Below, in pieces: positions 7,866 to 16,300 of a DNA stretch of 44,746 nucleotides; positions within the stretch are counted from its first letter, which is position 1, and each line of letters starts with the position of its first letter. The notes beneath the pieces are model-generated. The model was not told the DNA's origin. It made no database searches and saw only the letters and a list, made by a program, of their open reading frames with translations. Source of the DNA: Bdellovibrionales bacterium (lineage in GTDB: Bacteria; Bdellovibrionota; Bdellovibrionia; Bdellovibrionales; UBA1609); NCBI GenBank assembly GCA_028283955.1, contig JANQSP010000074.1:1-44746 (forward strand), written 5' to 3'. A program made the position numbers and the translations under genes.

Positions 7866-7887
7866 AAAAAACCCCTCTAAGAAAGGG
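7866..7887 (-). terminator. Terminator-like hairpin in the rpsO leader (attenuator?)
   Basis: Read on the minus strand, CCCTTT pairs with AGAGGG around a three-base loop (7873-7887) and is followed by a run of six T (7866-7871). It lies 20 bases upstream of the rpsO GTG and just downstream of a candidate promoter. It could end read-through from truB or attenuate rpsO. Confidence 0.6.
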
Positions 7888-7901
7888 ACAACTATTTATG
7901 A

Positions 7902-7930
7902 TATATAGAAAACCTTCCAATATTCGTCAA
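7902..7930 (-). promoter_or_regulatory. Candidate sigma70-type promoter of rpsO-pnp
   Basis: Minus strand: TTGACG (7925-7930), a 17-base spacer and TATATA (7902-7907). The -35 box overlaps the last codon of truB. The start of transcription would fall near 7895, giving a leader of about 50 bases that contains the terminator-like hairpin. Confidence 0.55.
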
Positions 7931-8904
7931 GATAAACCTGAAGGAAACACTCTTAAAAACCGGGGAGACAAGAAGGGCTGCAATTTCAGAAGAGCCAGCA
8001 TTTGCTTATTATTGTGATTCATGGCCCGGATAGTCTGTGTCTCTTTACTTCTATTCACCTCTTTTTGTTTATCCTGAAGAGCTAATTTTATACTTTTGGA
8101 TATTTGTCCTTGTCTCAGTTGTCTTTCGTCCTGCCTGGCTACACAGACAGATTCAATATGTGGAAGTGCTTTGGGAAAAGGAATGAAGGCAGGATACAGT
8201 TTTTCCGCTATTGTCTCTGAGTTTATCTCTTCTCTATTTAATCTTTTCTCCACTTCCTGTAAAGTAAGTGCCTTTTCAATATTGAAAGGAGTGGAATGAA
8301 GCCTCATCAACTCTTCCAAACAGGCTCCTGTTCCCATCTCCTCCCCAATGAAAGACACCCACGAACGGATATAACTGCCTTTACTGCAGGAAAGCTCCAC
8401 CTCCACTGTTGGATTATTATCAGTATGACAATGATGCGTTGTTATATTTTTTATATTTAAATTATAAAATGTCATCTCTCTAGTAGGAGGTGTAACAGAT
8501 TGGCTTTTTCTCTTGTATTCATATAGTTTTTTACCTTTTATTTTTACAGCGGAAACCAATGGTACCGGAAGGGAAAGCTTTCCAAGATTGTTTTCTAAAA
8601 CCTGTTTGATATGTTTTTGCTCTAATTGTACTTTTTGTTGATTGATAGTCGTTCCGGTTTTGTCCAGGGTATCTGTTATAATACCAAAACGAAACATAAA
8701 GCGATACCGTTTATCATTCGTTAGCAGATAATGAGAAAGTTTAGTGCCATAGCCCAAAAGAACTAACAGCAGCCCTTCAGCCATAGGGTCCAATGTCCCC
8801 GCATGACCTATTTCTTTTTGCTGAATAATCCGCCTGAGTGCGGTTACAACACTATGGCTGGTTCCCCCTTTTGTTTTATTGATAAGTAAAACACCATGAA
8901 CCAT
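7927..8904 (-). CDS. truB: tRNA pseudouridine(55) synthase
   Basis: TruB converts U55 of the tRNA T-loop to pseudouridine. The 325-residue protein begins MVHGVLLINKTKGGTSHSVV and carries the catalytic Asp39 in HAGTLDPMAEG, followed by GYGTKLSHYLL and YRFMFRFGIITDTLDKTG. The C-terminal part, with RLHSTPFNIEKALTL, is typical of the bacterial enzyme. It lies 23 bases after rbfA in the translation operon. The last two codons overlap the likely -35 region of the rpsO promoter. Confidence 0.96.
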   Translation of the reverse strand: MVHGVLLINKTKGGTSHSVVTALRRIIQQKEIGHAGTLDPMAEGLLLVLLGYGTKLSHYLLTNDKRYRFMFRFGIITDTLDKTGTTINQQKVQLEQKHIKQVLENNLGKLSLPVPLVSAVKIKGKKLYEYKRKSQSVTPPTREMTFYNLNIKNITTHHCHTDNNPTVEVELSCSKGSYIRSWVSFIGEEMGTGACLEELMRLHSTPFNIEKALTLQEVEKRLNREEINSETIAEKLYPAFIPFPKALPHIESVCVARQDERQLRQGQISKSIKLALQDKQKEVNRSKETQTIRAMNHNNKQMLALLKLQPFLSPRFLRVFPSGLS

Positions 8905-8927
8905 GACTAATCCATTAAAAATACAAT

Positions 8928-9278
8928 TTATAGATTATCTGTATTTTCCGATTTTATCTGTTCTTTTACTTCCGTATTCAATACATAAGGAACATGATTT
9001 ACAAAGAAGTTTAGCCGTGGGCAGAACTTTAACTTTAAAACCCGAGAGATAGCCTTTTGAATAAAATATCTTTCCTGCTCTAAAGAGGCATATATTTCCT
9101 CAGAAGAATCCTTTTCACTCATAACAGATAAAAAAACCTTTGCTGACTTCATATCGTTGGCTATAGACACTTCTTTTACGGAAATAAACCCCTGATATGA
9201 ACACTTCTTTTTTCTTATAAAATATTCCATTAAAACCTTTTGAAGGTTTTTATTCATTTTAAGGAGACGTCGGTTCAC
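8928..9278 (-). CDS. rbfA: 30S ribosome-binding factor A
   Basis: RbfA is a small KH-fold cold-shock factor for 30S maturation and 16S rRNA processing. The 116-residue protein shows the pattern VSIANDMKSAKVFLSVM, RYFIQKAISRVLKLKFCPRLNFFVN, corresponding to the family's 'DL--A-V--S', 'LR--L---L-LR--P-L-F--D'. A GTG start at 9278 overlaps the infB stop codon (GTGA) and is preceded by AAGGA, so translation coupling to infB is likely. An ATG at 9257 is a weaker alternative without a ribosome-binding site. Confidence 0.92.
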   Translation of the reverse strand: MNRRLLKMNKNLQKVLMEYFIRKKKCSYQGFISVKEVSIANDMKSAKVFLSVMSEKDSSEEIYASLEQERYFIQKAISRVLKLKFCPRLNFFVNHVPYVLNTEVKEQIKSENTDNL

Positions 9279-11698
9279 AGTGTTTCCTTCCTTATTTCTG
9301 TTTGTGTAAAAGTTTCTATAATATCACCGGTTTTTAAGTCTTTATGTTCAAAAAGGCCGATTCCACACTCTTGCCCTTCAACTACTTCTTTAGCCGATTG
9401 TTTAAACCTTTTTAAGCTACTGACTTTTCCTTTATAAATTACTGTATTTTCTCTTATTAAGCGGGCCATATGATTTCCGGCAATTTTACCTTTTAATACT
9501 TTACACCCCGCTATAACCCCTACATTTGAAATAGGAAAAACCTGTTGAACCTCCGCTTTCCCTCCCGGAGTTTCCCGAATATCAGGGTCTAAAAGACTGG
9601 CCATCATGGTTTCCACTTCTTTTAAAAGATCATAAATAACCGTATAGGATTTTACGGTAGTGGATTCTTTTTGGAGTAGCTTTCGGGCTTTGGAGTCTAT
9701 GCCCACATTGAAACAAATCAGTATAGCGGAGGCTGTACTGGCCAGCAAAGCATCACTTTCATTAGCGGGCCCTAAGTTTGCGTGGATGATTTTAGCCTCT
9801 ACTTCTTCTGTATTTAACTTTCCAATGGAGTATTTAATAGCCTCCATGCTGCCTATTACATCTGTTTTTAAAATGATGTTTAAAGTTTTTGTTTTGTTTT
9901 TATGAATTTTTAAAAGTAAATCCTCCATGGATAAGGTACTTTCCTCTTCTTTTTCTTCACTTTTTTGCTCGGATATAAGACGGCGGGCCTCTTTTTCACT
10001 TTTTACCACGTAAAAAGCCTCCCCTACCTGTACTGCCTGGTTAAATCCGGATATTTCAACAGCCATTCCCGGACCGGCGGAAGACACAGTACGCCCTACA
10101 TCATTTGTCATTTGACGGGCCCTTCCCACTTGATTTTCAGCTATTAATATTTGTCCGGATTCAAGAGTGCCGTCCTGTATTAACAAAGTCATTACCCATC
10201 CTCTTCCTTTTTCCAAACGACTTTCAATAACAACACCTAAAGCGGAACGTCTCGGATTGGCTTTTAGTTCGTTTACTTCTGCCAGTAGTGAAATATGTTC
10301 CAGTAAATCTTTGACACCATCTCCTTTTAAAGCCGAGATAGAACAAAAAAAGGTATCCCCTCCCCACTCTTCAGGAACCAATCCATGTTCCATAATTTGC
10401 TTTTTAGTTTGTTCTACATTGGCAGCCGGAAGGTCCACCTTATTAACAGCAACGATAATAGGGACCTTAGCTTCCTTGGCATGGTTAATAGCTTCAATAG
10501 TTTGAGGTTGAGTACCATCGTCCGCTGCAACAACAATAACCACTATATCAGTTACTTTGGCTCCTCTGGCTCTCATGGAGGTGAAAGCGGCATGGCCCGG
10601 TGTATCGATAAAAGTAACAAAGCTGTCTCCAACAGGAACGCTATAGGCTCCGATATGCTGGGTGATACCCCCCGCTTCCTTACTGACAATACGACTTTTT
10701 CGGATGTAATCCAATAAAGTGGTTTTTCCATGATCTACATGACCCATAACGGTTACGACAGGTGGTTTGCTTTGTTTTTCCGCTGCCAGATCTCCAAAAA
10801 ATAAAGACTCAATAACTTTGCCTTTATTTTTGACCATATTTTTTACTTCAAAATTAAATAGAGAAGAGACTACCGTTGCTGTTTCATAATCAAAATGAGA
10901 AGGGATTTTTGAATCAGAAAATAATTGATCTGTTTTTATTTTTTGTATTAAAGCCTGCTTTTTCACTCTCATTTGATGAGAGATATCTTCTATGGAAATA
11001 CTATTATCATACATTTTAATCAGTCTTTTATGTGACTTGGGTGTTGTAATTTGTGTCTTTTTCGAAACCAAACCGGCTGTAATACGTTTTTTCTTTGGCT
11101 GAAAGATAATCTCTCTCTTTCTAAAATCCGTTGCTCTAAATTGCTGATTTTGAGCTTCTTTTTCTGCTCCTGTTTTCTTTTGTTTTTTCTTTTCCGCTTC
11201 ATTAATATCAATAGTTTCGTTAATCTTTTTAAGAATATCCGTTTGACCTTCACCTGCAACCAAGCCCGGACGAATATGTCGATTGGTGAGGGTATTGCCC
11301 GGTAATGTTTCTTTTGTGGATTCTGTTTTTGGTTCTGTTAACTTTTCCTGATTTTTTTCCTCATCCGCTTCTTTTGGTTTTTTCTCTTCCTTTACTCTTC
11401 TGCGTATGATTCCCGTACGTAGAACAGGTTTTTCCTCCTGAGGCGAGTCCTCTTTGGAAACAGCTACCGTTTTTTCAGAGGGGGTTTTTCTTTTTCTAAC
11501 AATGGTTGATTTCTTTCGCACAGTTGGTGAATGAGATACTTTGCCTTTTATTTCAAAGAACTGTCTTATTTTTTCCACATCTTTTTTACTTAAACTTTGC
11601 ATATGATTTTTAACAGGCATATTATGCTCTTTACGAAGCCGGTCCAAAAGCTCGACACTTTTTAAGTTTAGATCTTTGGCTAATTCATATACCTTCAT
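9275..11698 (-). CDS. infB: Translation initiation factor IF-2
   Basis: IF-2 is the GTPase that brings fMet-tRNA to the ribosome. Of 807 residues, 1-50 form the IF2 N-terminal module ([21 protein letters not shown]). Residues 50-290 are a Lys/Glu-rich low-complexity linker. The G domain has GHVDHGKT (319-326), [18 protein letters not shown] (365-372), NKVD and SALKGDG. C-terminal domains bind the initiator tRNA (the conserved [15 protein letters not shown] region is present). It lies 44 bases after nusA. The ylxR gene often found between nusA and infB is absent. Confidence 0.98.
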   Translation of the reverse strand: MKVYELAKDLNLKSVELLDRLRKEHNMPVKNHMQSLSKKDVEKIRQFFEIKGKVSHSPTVRKKSTIVRKRKTPSEKTVAVSKEDSPQEEKPVLRTGIIRRRVKEEKKPKEADEEKNQEKLTEPKTESTKETLPGNTLTNRHIRPGLVAGEGQTDILKKINETIDINEAEKKKQKKTGAEKEAQNQQFRATDFRKREIIFQPKKKRITAGLVSKKTQITTPKSHKRLIKMYDNSISIEDISHQMRVKKQALIQKIKTDQLFSDSKIPSHFDYETATVVSSLFNFEVKNMVKNKGKVIESLFFGDLAAEKQSKPPVVTVMGHVDHGKTTLLDYIRKSRIVSKEAGGITQHIGAYSVPVGDSFVTFIDTPGHAAFTSMRARGAKVTDIVVIVVAADDGTQPQTIEAINHAKEAKVPIIVAVNKVDLPAANVEQTKKQIMEHGLVPEEWGGDTFFCSISALKGDGVKDLLEHISLLAEVNELKANPRRSALGVVIESRLEKGRGWVMTLLIQDGTLESGQILIAENQVGRARQMTNDVGRTVSSAGPGMAVEISGFNQAVQVGEAFYVVKSEKEARRLISEQKSEEKEEESTLSMEDLLLKIHKNKTKTLNIILKTDVIGSMEAIKYSIGKLNTEEVEAKIIHANLGPANESDALLASTASAILICFNVGIDSKARKLLQKESTTVKSYTVIYDLLKEVETMMASLLDPDIRETPGGKAEVQQVFPISNVGVIAGCKVLKGKIAGNHMARLIRENTVIYKGKVSSLKRFKQSAKEVVEGQECGIGLFEHKDLKTGDIIETFTQTEIRKETL

Positions 11699-11742
11699 TA
11701 AAAACCCTTATTTCCGCTTTCATTATTTAATCGTTAATTTAA

Positions 11743-13251
11743 TTATTCTGTACTTTCAGGCCCCTTTGGCTCCTCTTCTTTTTCTGTTACCTGATCTGTA
11801 TTTTTATTATCTGCACTCTGAGAAGTGGATTTTTCACTATTCTCCTGTGTTTCAGCCCCCTCTTCCAATTGAGCCAACTCCTCTTTTAGTTTTTGGTCAG
11901 CTTGAGCTTTAATATCCTCGGCGGAAGACACCGGTTTCTTTTGTGTCTTAAGAGGGGGGGCTTCCGGAACCTCCACACCTTCTTCTTTGTATTTTTCCAC
12001 CAGCTGTATGGCTTTTTTAATTAAATTTCCCGCTGCTTCCTCATTTTCATAACCTGGTATAAGCATCATTCTTCCAACAGAAGAAGAGGCAATTTCCTGA
12101 AAAGAGTTAATTCCGAATTGATATATATTTTCTGCCATAGTTTCATTAATTTCAGGCAAAAGCTTAAGATTAAAAATCGCTTTTCGTTTTCTTTCTTCAA
12201 ATTCAGTTAGAGATACAATATTTAAATTCCATTTAGTTAAACTAACTGCCAGACGAACATTTTGTCCCTTTTTTCCAATAGCCAGGGAAAGCTGGTCATC
12301 AGAAACAATCACTTCCATTTCCTCGTTTTCCTCATCTACCAATACTTTTGATATTTTTGCCGGAGCCAGAGCATTACATACATATTTTACAGGATCTTCA
12401 TCATAAGTAATAACATCAATTCTTTCTCCTTTTAGTTCTTGTGTAATATTTTGAACACGATTTCCCTTCATACCAACACAAGCTCCAACAGGATGAACTG
12501 CTGAGTCTGTGCTATATACAGCGATTTTGGCTCTTTGCCCGGGTTCTCTGGCAGCAGAAACAATTTTGACAATACCTTCATAAATTTCAGGGACTTCTTT
12601 TTCAAAAAGCTTTATCAAATAGTCCGGATGGGCACGAGACATAATAATCTGCGGTCCCCGTGTTGTCTGCCTTACCTCAAGAATATAGCCTTGAATCCGA
12701 TCTCCCGGATTATATCTTTCACCATAAATTTGCTCTTTTCTTGGAACATACGCTTCAATTTTTTCCAAATCCACAACCACCATACCTCGGTCCACGCGAC
12801 GAACCACTCCTGATACAACCTCTCCTTTTCGTTTTTCAAATTCATTGAAAACCATTTCATTTTCTGCATCTTTGAGACTCTGAACCACAATTTGTTTAGC
12901 CATATAGGCGTCAATCCTTCCCAAAGCTTCTGACTGTAAAGGAACCCCTATTTGGTCTTTCACACATGTTTCAGGGTCCATTTTTAAAGCATCGCTCAGT
13001 TTTATTTCAATCTCTTCATCCACAAATTTGTCATCTTCCACTACTTCTTTGAACTCATACAATTCAAGTTGCCCTGTATCTTCATTGTATTTCACCTCGA
13101 TATCCCTATAGGTTCCGTATTTTTTCCTGGCAGCGGATAAAAGTCCGTTAACAATTGAGTTGATGACTATTTTTTTATCTATACCTCTGTCCTTGCTAAC
13201 TTGATCAATGAGTCGACCCAACTCAGAAAAAGCATTTGTTATTGTACTCAT
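11743..13251 (-). CDS. nusA: Transcription termination/antitermination factor NusA
   Basis: NusA binds RNA polymerase and RNA and modulates pausing, termination and antitermination. The 502-residue protein shows the N-terminal RNAP-binding domain, an S1 domain (about 133-200: GEVVSGVVRRVDRGMVVVDL), KH1 with VGACVGMKGNRVQNI and KH2 with LSLAIGKKGQNVRLAVSLT. A helical C-terminal segment and a Glu/Gln-rich acidic tail follow. It follows rimP by 18 bases. Because NusA acts at terminators, the perfect hairpin before rimP is a plausible target of feedback control; this is inference. Confidence 0.97.
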   Translation of the reverse strand: MSTITNAFSELGRLIDQVSKDRGIDKKIVINSIVNGLLSAARKKYGTYRDIEVKYNEDTGQLELYEFKEVVEDDKFVDEEIEIKLSDALKMDPETCVKDQIGVPLQSEALGRIDAYMAKQIVVQSLKDAENEMVFNEFEKRKGEVVSGVVRRVDRGMVVVDLEKIEAYVPRKEQIYGERYNPGDRIQGYILEVRQTTRGPQIIMSRAHPDYLIKLFEKEVPEIYEGIVKIVSAAREPGQRAKIAVYSTDSAVHPVGACVGMKGNRVQNITQELKGERIDVITYDEDPVKYVCNALAPAKISKVLVDEENEEMEVIVSDDQLSLAIGKKGQNVRLAVSLTKWNLNIVSLTEFEERKRKAIFNLKLLPEINETMAENIYQFGINSFQEIASSSVGRMMLIPGYENEEAAGNLIKKAIQLVEKYKEEGVEVPEAPPLKTQKKPVSSAEDIKAQADQKLKEELAQLEEGAETQENSEKSTSQSADNKNTDQVTEKEEEPKGPESTE

Positions 13252-13269
13252 AATGACTCTCCTTTGATA

Positions 13270-13746
13270 TTATTTTGTACCTTCAAATACTACATGTGCT
13301 TTTTTAATAACATTCATGGGAATTGTCCAATTTAAAAAGCCATCATTTAAACTGACTATATTATCTCTGCAGCTGCACAACTGACCCTTTAATACTGTAG
13401 TCTGTACTTTTCTTTCTGATTTTTCGTCATAGCAAACAACAGGTTGACTGGTATGGACCTGCACTTCTTTTCCAACCGCAGACATAAAATGCCAGTCTTT
13501 TTTCAGTTTCCTTTCCAGACCGGGACTGGACACCTCACATTCTATATTTTCCATTCCCTCTGATTCAAACAAAAACAACAAAGACTTCATAAATTTTTCA
13601 CAAACACTTAAGTCAACAGAATCAGTTTTATTGGTAATATATATTTTTAAAATATGAGGTTTAAACTCCACATCATAAATAAGCAAATTGTTCATTTTAC
13701 CTGCCAAATCAATCAACTGAAGTATTTTTTGACTGTATTTTTTCAT
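13270..13746 (-). CDS. rimP: Ribosome maturation factor RimP
   Basis: RimP assists 30S subunit assembly. The 158-residue protein has the family's 'E-SSPGL-R-L' signature as ECEVSSPGLERKLKK, preceded by LKIYITNKTDSVDLSVCEKF and followed by a C-terminal Sm-like region (VLKGQLCSCRDNIVSLN). It heads the rimP-nusA-infB operon. Its start codon lies only 20 bases after the T-run of a perfect terminator hairpin, so no separate promoter fits between them. Confidence 0.93.
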   Translation of the reverse strand: MKKYSQKILQLIDLAGKMNNLLIYDVEFKPHILKIYITNKTDSVDLSVCEKFMKSLLFLFESEGMENIECEVSSPGLERKLKKDWHFMSAVGKEVQVHTSQPVVCYDEKSERKVQTTVLKGQLCSCRDNIVSLNDGFLNWTIPMNVIKKAHVVFEGTK

Positions 13747-13766
13747 GCTTCTTTTCTTTTGAAGAT

Positions 13767-13795
13767 AAAAAAAGAGGGCCCTAAGGGCCCTCTTT
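13767..13795 (-). terminator. Perfect intrinsic terminator hairpin just before rimP
   Basis: On the minus strand an 11-base-pair GC-rich stem (AAAGAGGGCCC with GGGCCCTCTTT) and a TAA-type three-base loop are followed by seven T (13767-13773). It is the strongest terminator seen in the window. It ends 20 bases before the rimP ATG. It may insulate the operon from the outer-membrane-protein gene, but any promoter of rimP must lie upstream of it. Confidence 0.8.
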
Positions 13796-13906
13796 ACAGG
13801 TTAGAAGTAGCAAATAAAATATAAAAAATCAATAATTTTTAAATTGGAATAAAAGGAGAAGCACATCTTTTTCAGGACAGACATTAAATCATGTTATTTC
13901 CACGCC

Positions 13907-13926
13907 GAGGGTAAATAAACGCCCTC
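13907..13926. other. Small hairpin GAGGG/CCCTC in the rimP upstream region
   Basis: Five-base arms at 13907-13911 and 13922-13926 with a ten-base loop lie between the two terminators. It could be part of a rimP leader or a second part of the upstream terminator. No T-run follows. Confidence 0.3.
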
Positions 13927-13934
13927 AAAACGAA

Positions 13935-13959
13935 GAAAGCCGACTAATATAGCCGGCTT
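13935..13959 (-). terminator. Probable terminator of the outer-membrane-protein gene
   Basis: Minus strand: AAGCCG (54-59 side) pairs with CGGCTT (37-42 side), extended by two inner pairs. It is followed by TTTCTT and lies 30 bases after the stop codon of the barrel-protein gene at 13990. Confidence 0.55.
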
Positions 13960-13989
13960 CCCCATTAAGAAGAGAGAATCGTTCTGAGG

Positions 13990-15105
13990 TTAGAAATACA
14001 GTTTGGCATTTATGGAGGCAATAATCCAATTCGTCTCTTCCACTTTAATACGTTCGTATTCTTCATAGCCATGATAGTAATCATAGTCATAATCACTGGT
14101 TTCTGTTATGCGGTTGTTATATATATTCAATATATTCACGAACAGATTAAAACCAATTGATATTCTTTTATTTAATAGGAAGTCCGCTCCGACATTGGCA
14201 CCTAAATCAATAGAATCAGCTTTATTTTGGTTGTCACATCTATCCAGAGTCAGTCCGTCGCAAGCATTACGGGAGTTAACATTGTCAGAATACACCCAGT
14301 AATTATAAGAGATGGAAGTCCCAACATAAGGTTTAAAGCGGTTGGAAGAAGGGGTGTATTTTAGTGATAAAACTCCGCTTAATTGATATATGTCTGTTGA
14401 ATCGTATGAACCATAATCATCTGTATTGTTTGCATACATGTCCAACATACTTATAGCGTGCTTTGAGTAAAGGAAAGAGCTTTCCAAAATAAGCCCACTA
14501 TCGTCAGAGGCTCCAAAGGAAAGTCCGAAACTTCCATGAGAGTCTATATTTTTAATCGCACGGGTTAAATTGGAAGATTGCCCGAGATGAATCCCCACAT
14601 ATACACTGTCCTCATCTTTATCCTGAACAGGTGCAACCAACTCAGCATATATTTCACTGTTATCAACTGCTTTTCCATCTTCCACAGCAACAGCTTGAGA
14701 GGGATGAGCAATTACTGTCTGTTGAGCCGGTTTTTCTCCAAACAATTTCGTTAAACGCTCCTGCTCGTCCCTGAGTCTGGAGCTTTCTAATTGTTCTACA
14801 ATTTTTTGTTCTGTTTGCATTTCCGCTTCTTGACGGGATTTTTTCAACTCAGATGCATAAGTAGTGGAAATAGGTGCCCCTACTACACGTACTACAGGCT
14901 GATTGGAAACCTGTGCATTTTGATCATGCATAGATTGCTGATCCACCTGCTGATTATTCATTATAACCACTTTAGGGTTGGCTTTTGCCGTTGCTCCCTG
15001 TTTTTCCTCTATAACAAGGTCTTCTTTATCAACTTCCACAATCTCTTCCGCTATCACAGGAAGAGAAAGAAAAGACCCCATTAAAATGATAGCTAATTGT
15101 TTCAT
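13990..15105 (-). CDS. Outer-membrane beta-barrel protein with periplasmic N-terminal segment
   Basis: The 371-residue protein has a signal peptide (MKQLAIILMGSFLSLPVIA). A charged, Gln/Glu-rich region with coiled-coil tendency (about 80-125, KKSRQEAEMQTEQKIVEQL) comes next. A C-terminal beta-rich domain (about 175-371) has alternating hydrophobic strands and many Tyr/Asn, and ends in Tyr-Phe (INAKLYF). A terminal aromatic residue is typical of Bam-inserted barrels. It resembles opacity/OmpA-type eight-strand barrels in general form; I do not recognise the specific family. A strong GAGGAGGT ribosome-binding site precedes the ATG, suggesting high expression. A TATAAT box lies upstream and a terminator follows. 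Confidence 0.75.
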   Translation of the reverse strand: MKQLAIILMGSFLSLPVIAEEIVEVDKEDLVIEEKQGATAKANPKVVIMNNQQVDQQSMHDQNAQVSNQPVVRVVGAPISTTYASELKKSRQEAEMQTEQKIVEQLESSRLRDEQERLTKLFGEKPAQQTVIAHPSQAVAVEDGKAVDNSEIYAELVAPVQDKDEDSVYVGIHLGQSSNLTRAIKNIDSHGSFGLSFGASDDSGLILESSFLYSKHAISMLDMYANNTDDYGSYDSTDIYQLSGVLSLKYTPSSNRFKPYVGTSISYNYWVYSDNVNSRNACDGLTLDRCDNQNKADSIDLGANVGADFLLNKRISIGFNLFVNILNIYNNRITETSDYDYDYYHGYEEYERIKVEETNWIIASINAKLYF

Positions 15106-15199
15106 TTTTTTACCTCCTCAAAATTAGTCTGTTTTTTCTTTCTCATGTTAAAATTAGAGATGCAAAAACAGTGCCTTTAATGATATTTATGAGGTAAAT

Positions 15200-15205
15200 A
15201 TTATA
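15200..15205 (-). promoter_or_regulatory. Candidate -10 box of the barrel-protein gene
   Basis: A perfect TATAAT on the minus strand lies about 95 bases before the ATG at 15105 in AT-rich DNA. No clear -35 box is visible. Confidence 0.35.
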
Positions 15206-15352
15206 TCTATTTAAAATTATTGATTTTTTTTAATCTAGAAAAACAAGATTTCTAAGAAGGATAAAACATAAAACGTTTATTTTTCTGACAGTAGTGAAAA
15301 TTTTTTACTTTTTTCACCTCTCATCTGCAATTTCTATGCCAGTGCTCATTTG

Positions 15353-15381
15353 TTGATATGATTCTTTTTTTATAAGATGAT
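15353..15381 (+). promoter_or_regulatory. Candidate promoter of tRNA-Leu
   Basis: TTGATA (15353-15358), a 17-base spacer and GATGAT (15376-15381) would start transcription a few bases before the tRNA 5' end at 15393. Confidence 0.4.
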
Positions 15382-15392
15382 TCTATTTTTAA

Positions 15393-15476
15393 GCCTCGGT
15401 GGCGGAATTGGTAGACGCGCATGACTCAAAATCATGTGATCGCAAGATCGTGGGAGTTCGAGTCTCCCCCGAGGCA
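15393..15476 (+). tRNA. tRNA-Leu (anticodon CAA)
   Basis: The 84-base gene has a seven-pair acceptor stem (GCCTCGG with CCGAGGC), the D-arm TGGCGGAATTGGTAGACGCG typical of leucine tRNAs, and an anticodon stem CATGA/TCATG around loop CTCAAAA, giving anticodon CAA. It has a long class II variable arm (TGATCGCAAGATCG) and a T-arm with GTTCGAGTC. The CCA end is not encoded. The discriminator base is A, as expected for leucine. Confidence 0.97.
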
Positions 15477-15489
15477 TATTTAACGTGAA

Positions 15490-16281
15490 ATGAAAAAAAT
15501 AAGACTTATTTATCGATTATTATACTTTATCTCTTGTGTATTGATTTTAGTTATTTTCAGTACATTTGTTTCATTGTTTGTAAAAGATAAAACAAACCGG
15601 CAAAAAAAAATATCAACCTTAATCCGATTTTTATCAAAAAAGCTAATGAAGGCCATTGGTTTTACAGTAAAAGCAGAAGGGCTAAATAACCTTCAGGAAA
15701 ATCAAAATTACCTAATTGTGGCAAACCACGTAAGTTATACTGATATAACTTTGATTCATTCCTTCATAAAGAACAATTGTTTTATTACACATTATGAATG
15801 GCAGGAGAACAGCCCTTTCTTAAACCTCATAGCCAAAAAAGCCAAAGTCTATTTTATAGAAAGAAGGGATTTAAAAAATATCAGGAAAGAACTAAGGGAA
15901 ACAGCTGATATTTTAAAAAGAGGTCTCCATTTGGTTTTTTTCCCGGAAGGAACAAGTACAGACGGATCACGGATTTTACCTTTTCACCCCCTGTTTTTCA
16001 CTACAGCGACAAGAACGGAACGATCTGTCCTTCCCGTTTGTATAAACTATAAAAAAATAAATAATGTTCCGATTACAGAAAAAGACAGGGACCTGGTATA
16101 TTGGTACGACCATAAAATAAGCTTTACAGCACATCTCTTGAGGTTTCTTCAGTTAAAATCCATAGAGGTAAATATAAAGTTTCTCTCCCCTCTTAGCTCA
16201 GAAAATAAAAACAGTCGCAATCTGGCTGTTGAAAGCAGAGAGTGCATTCAAAAACACTTTATTCCTTTAAACGCGGATTGA
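15490..16281 (+). CDS. PlsC-type 1-acylglycerol-3-phosphate acyltransferase
   Basis: Members of this family transfer an acyl group to lysophosphatidate (or related lysolipids) at the inner membrane during phospholipid synthesis. The 263-residue protein has an N-terminal membrane helix (about 9-32), the catalytic HX4D motif in ANHVSYTD (His80, Asp85), YFIERRD, and FFPEGTSTDG with the substrate-binding EGT (153-155). This order is typical of PlsC. An ornithine-lipid (OlsA-like) role cannot be excluded. It begins 14 bases after tRNA-Leu, and co-transcription is possible. It converges on the ankyrin gene at 16301 with no clear terminator. Confidence 0.88.
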   Translation: MKKIRLIYRLLYFISCVLILVIFSTFVSLFVKDKTNRQKKISTLIRFLSKKLMKAIGFTVKAEGLNNLQENQNYLIVANHVSYTDITLIHSFIKNNCFITHYEWQENSPFLNLIAKKAKVYFIERRDLKNIRKELRETADILKRGLHLVFFPEGTSTDGSRILPFHPLFFTTATRTERSVLPVCINYKKINNVPITEKDRDLVYWYDHKISFTAHLLRFLQLKSIEVNIKFLSPLSSENKNSRNLAVESRECIQKHFIPLNAD

Positions 16282-16300
16282 GAAGTTAAGTAAAGTATGG

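Noticed and set aside
7846-7920. N-terminal extension of rpsO to an ATG at 7920
   Set aside because: The S15 family begins near the GTG at 7845, which has an excellent GGAGG; the extension would encode the leader hairpin.
10167-10505. 112-codon plus-strand open frame
   Set aside because: It is antisense to the infB GTPase domain and Ser/Thr-rich as expected of a mirror frame.
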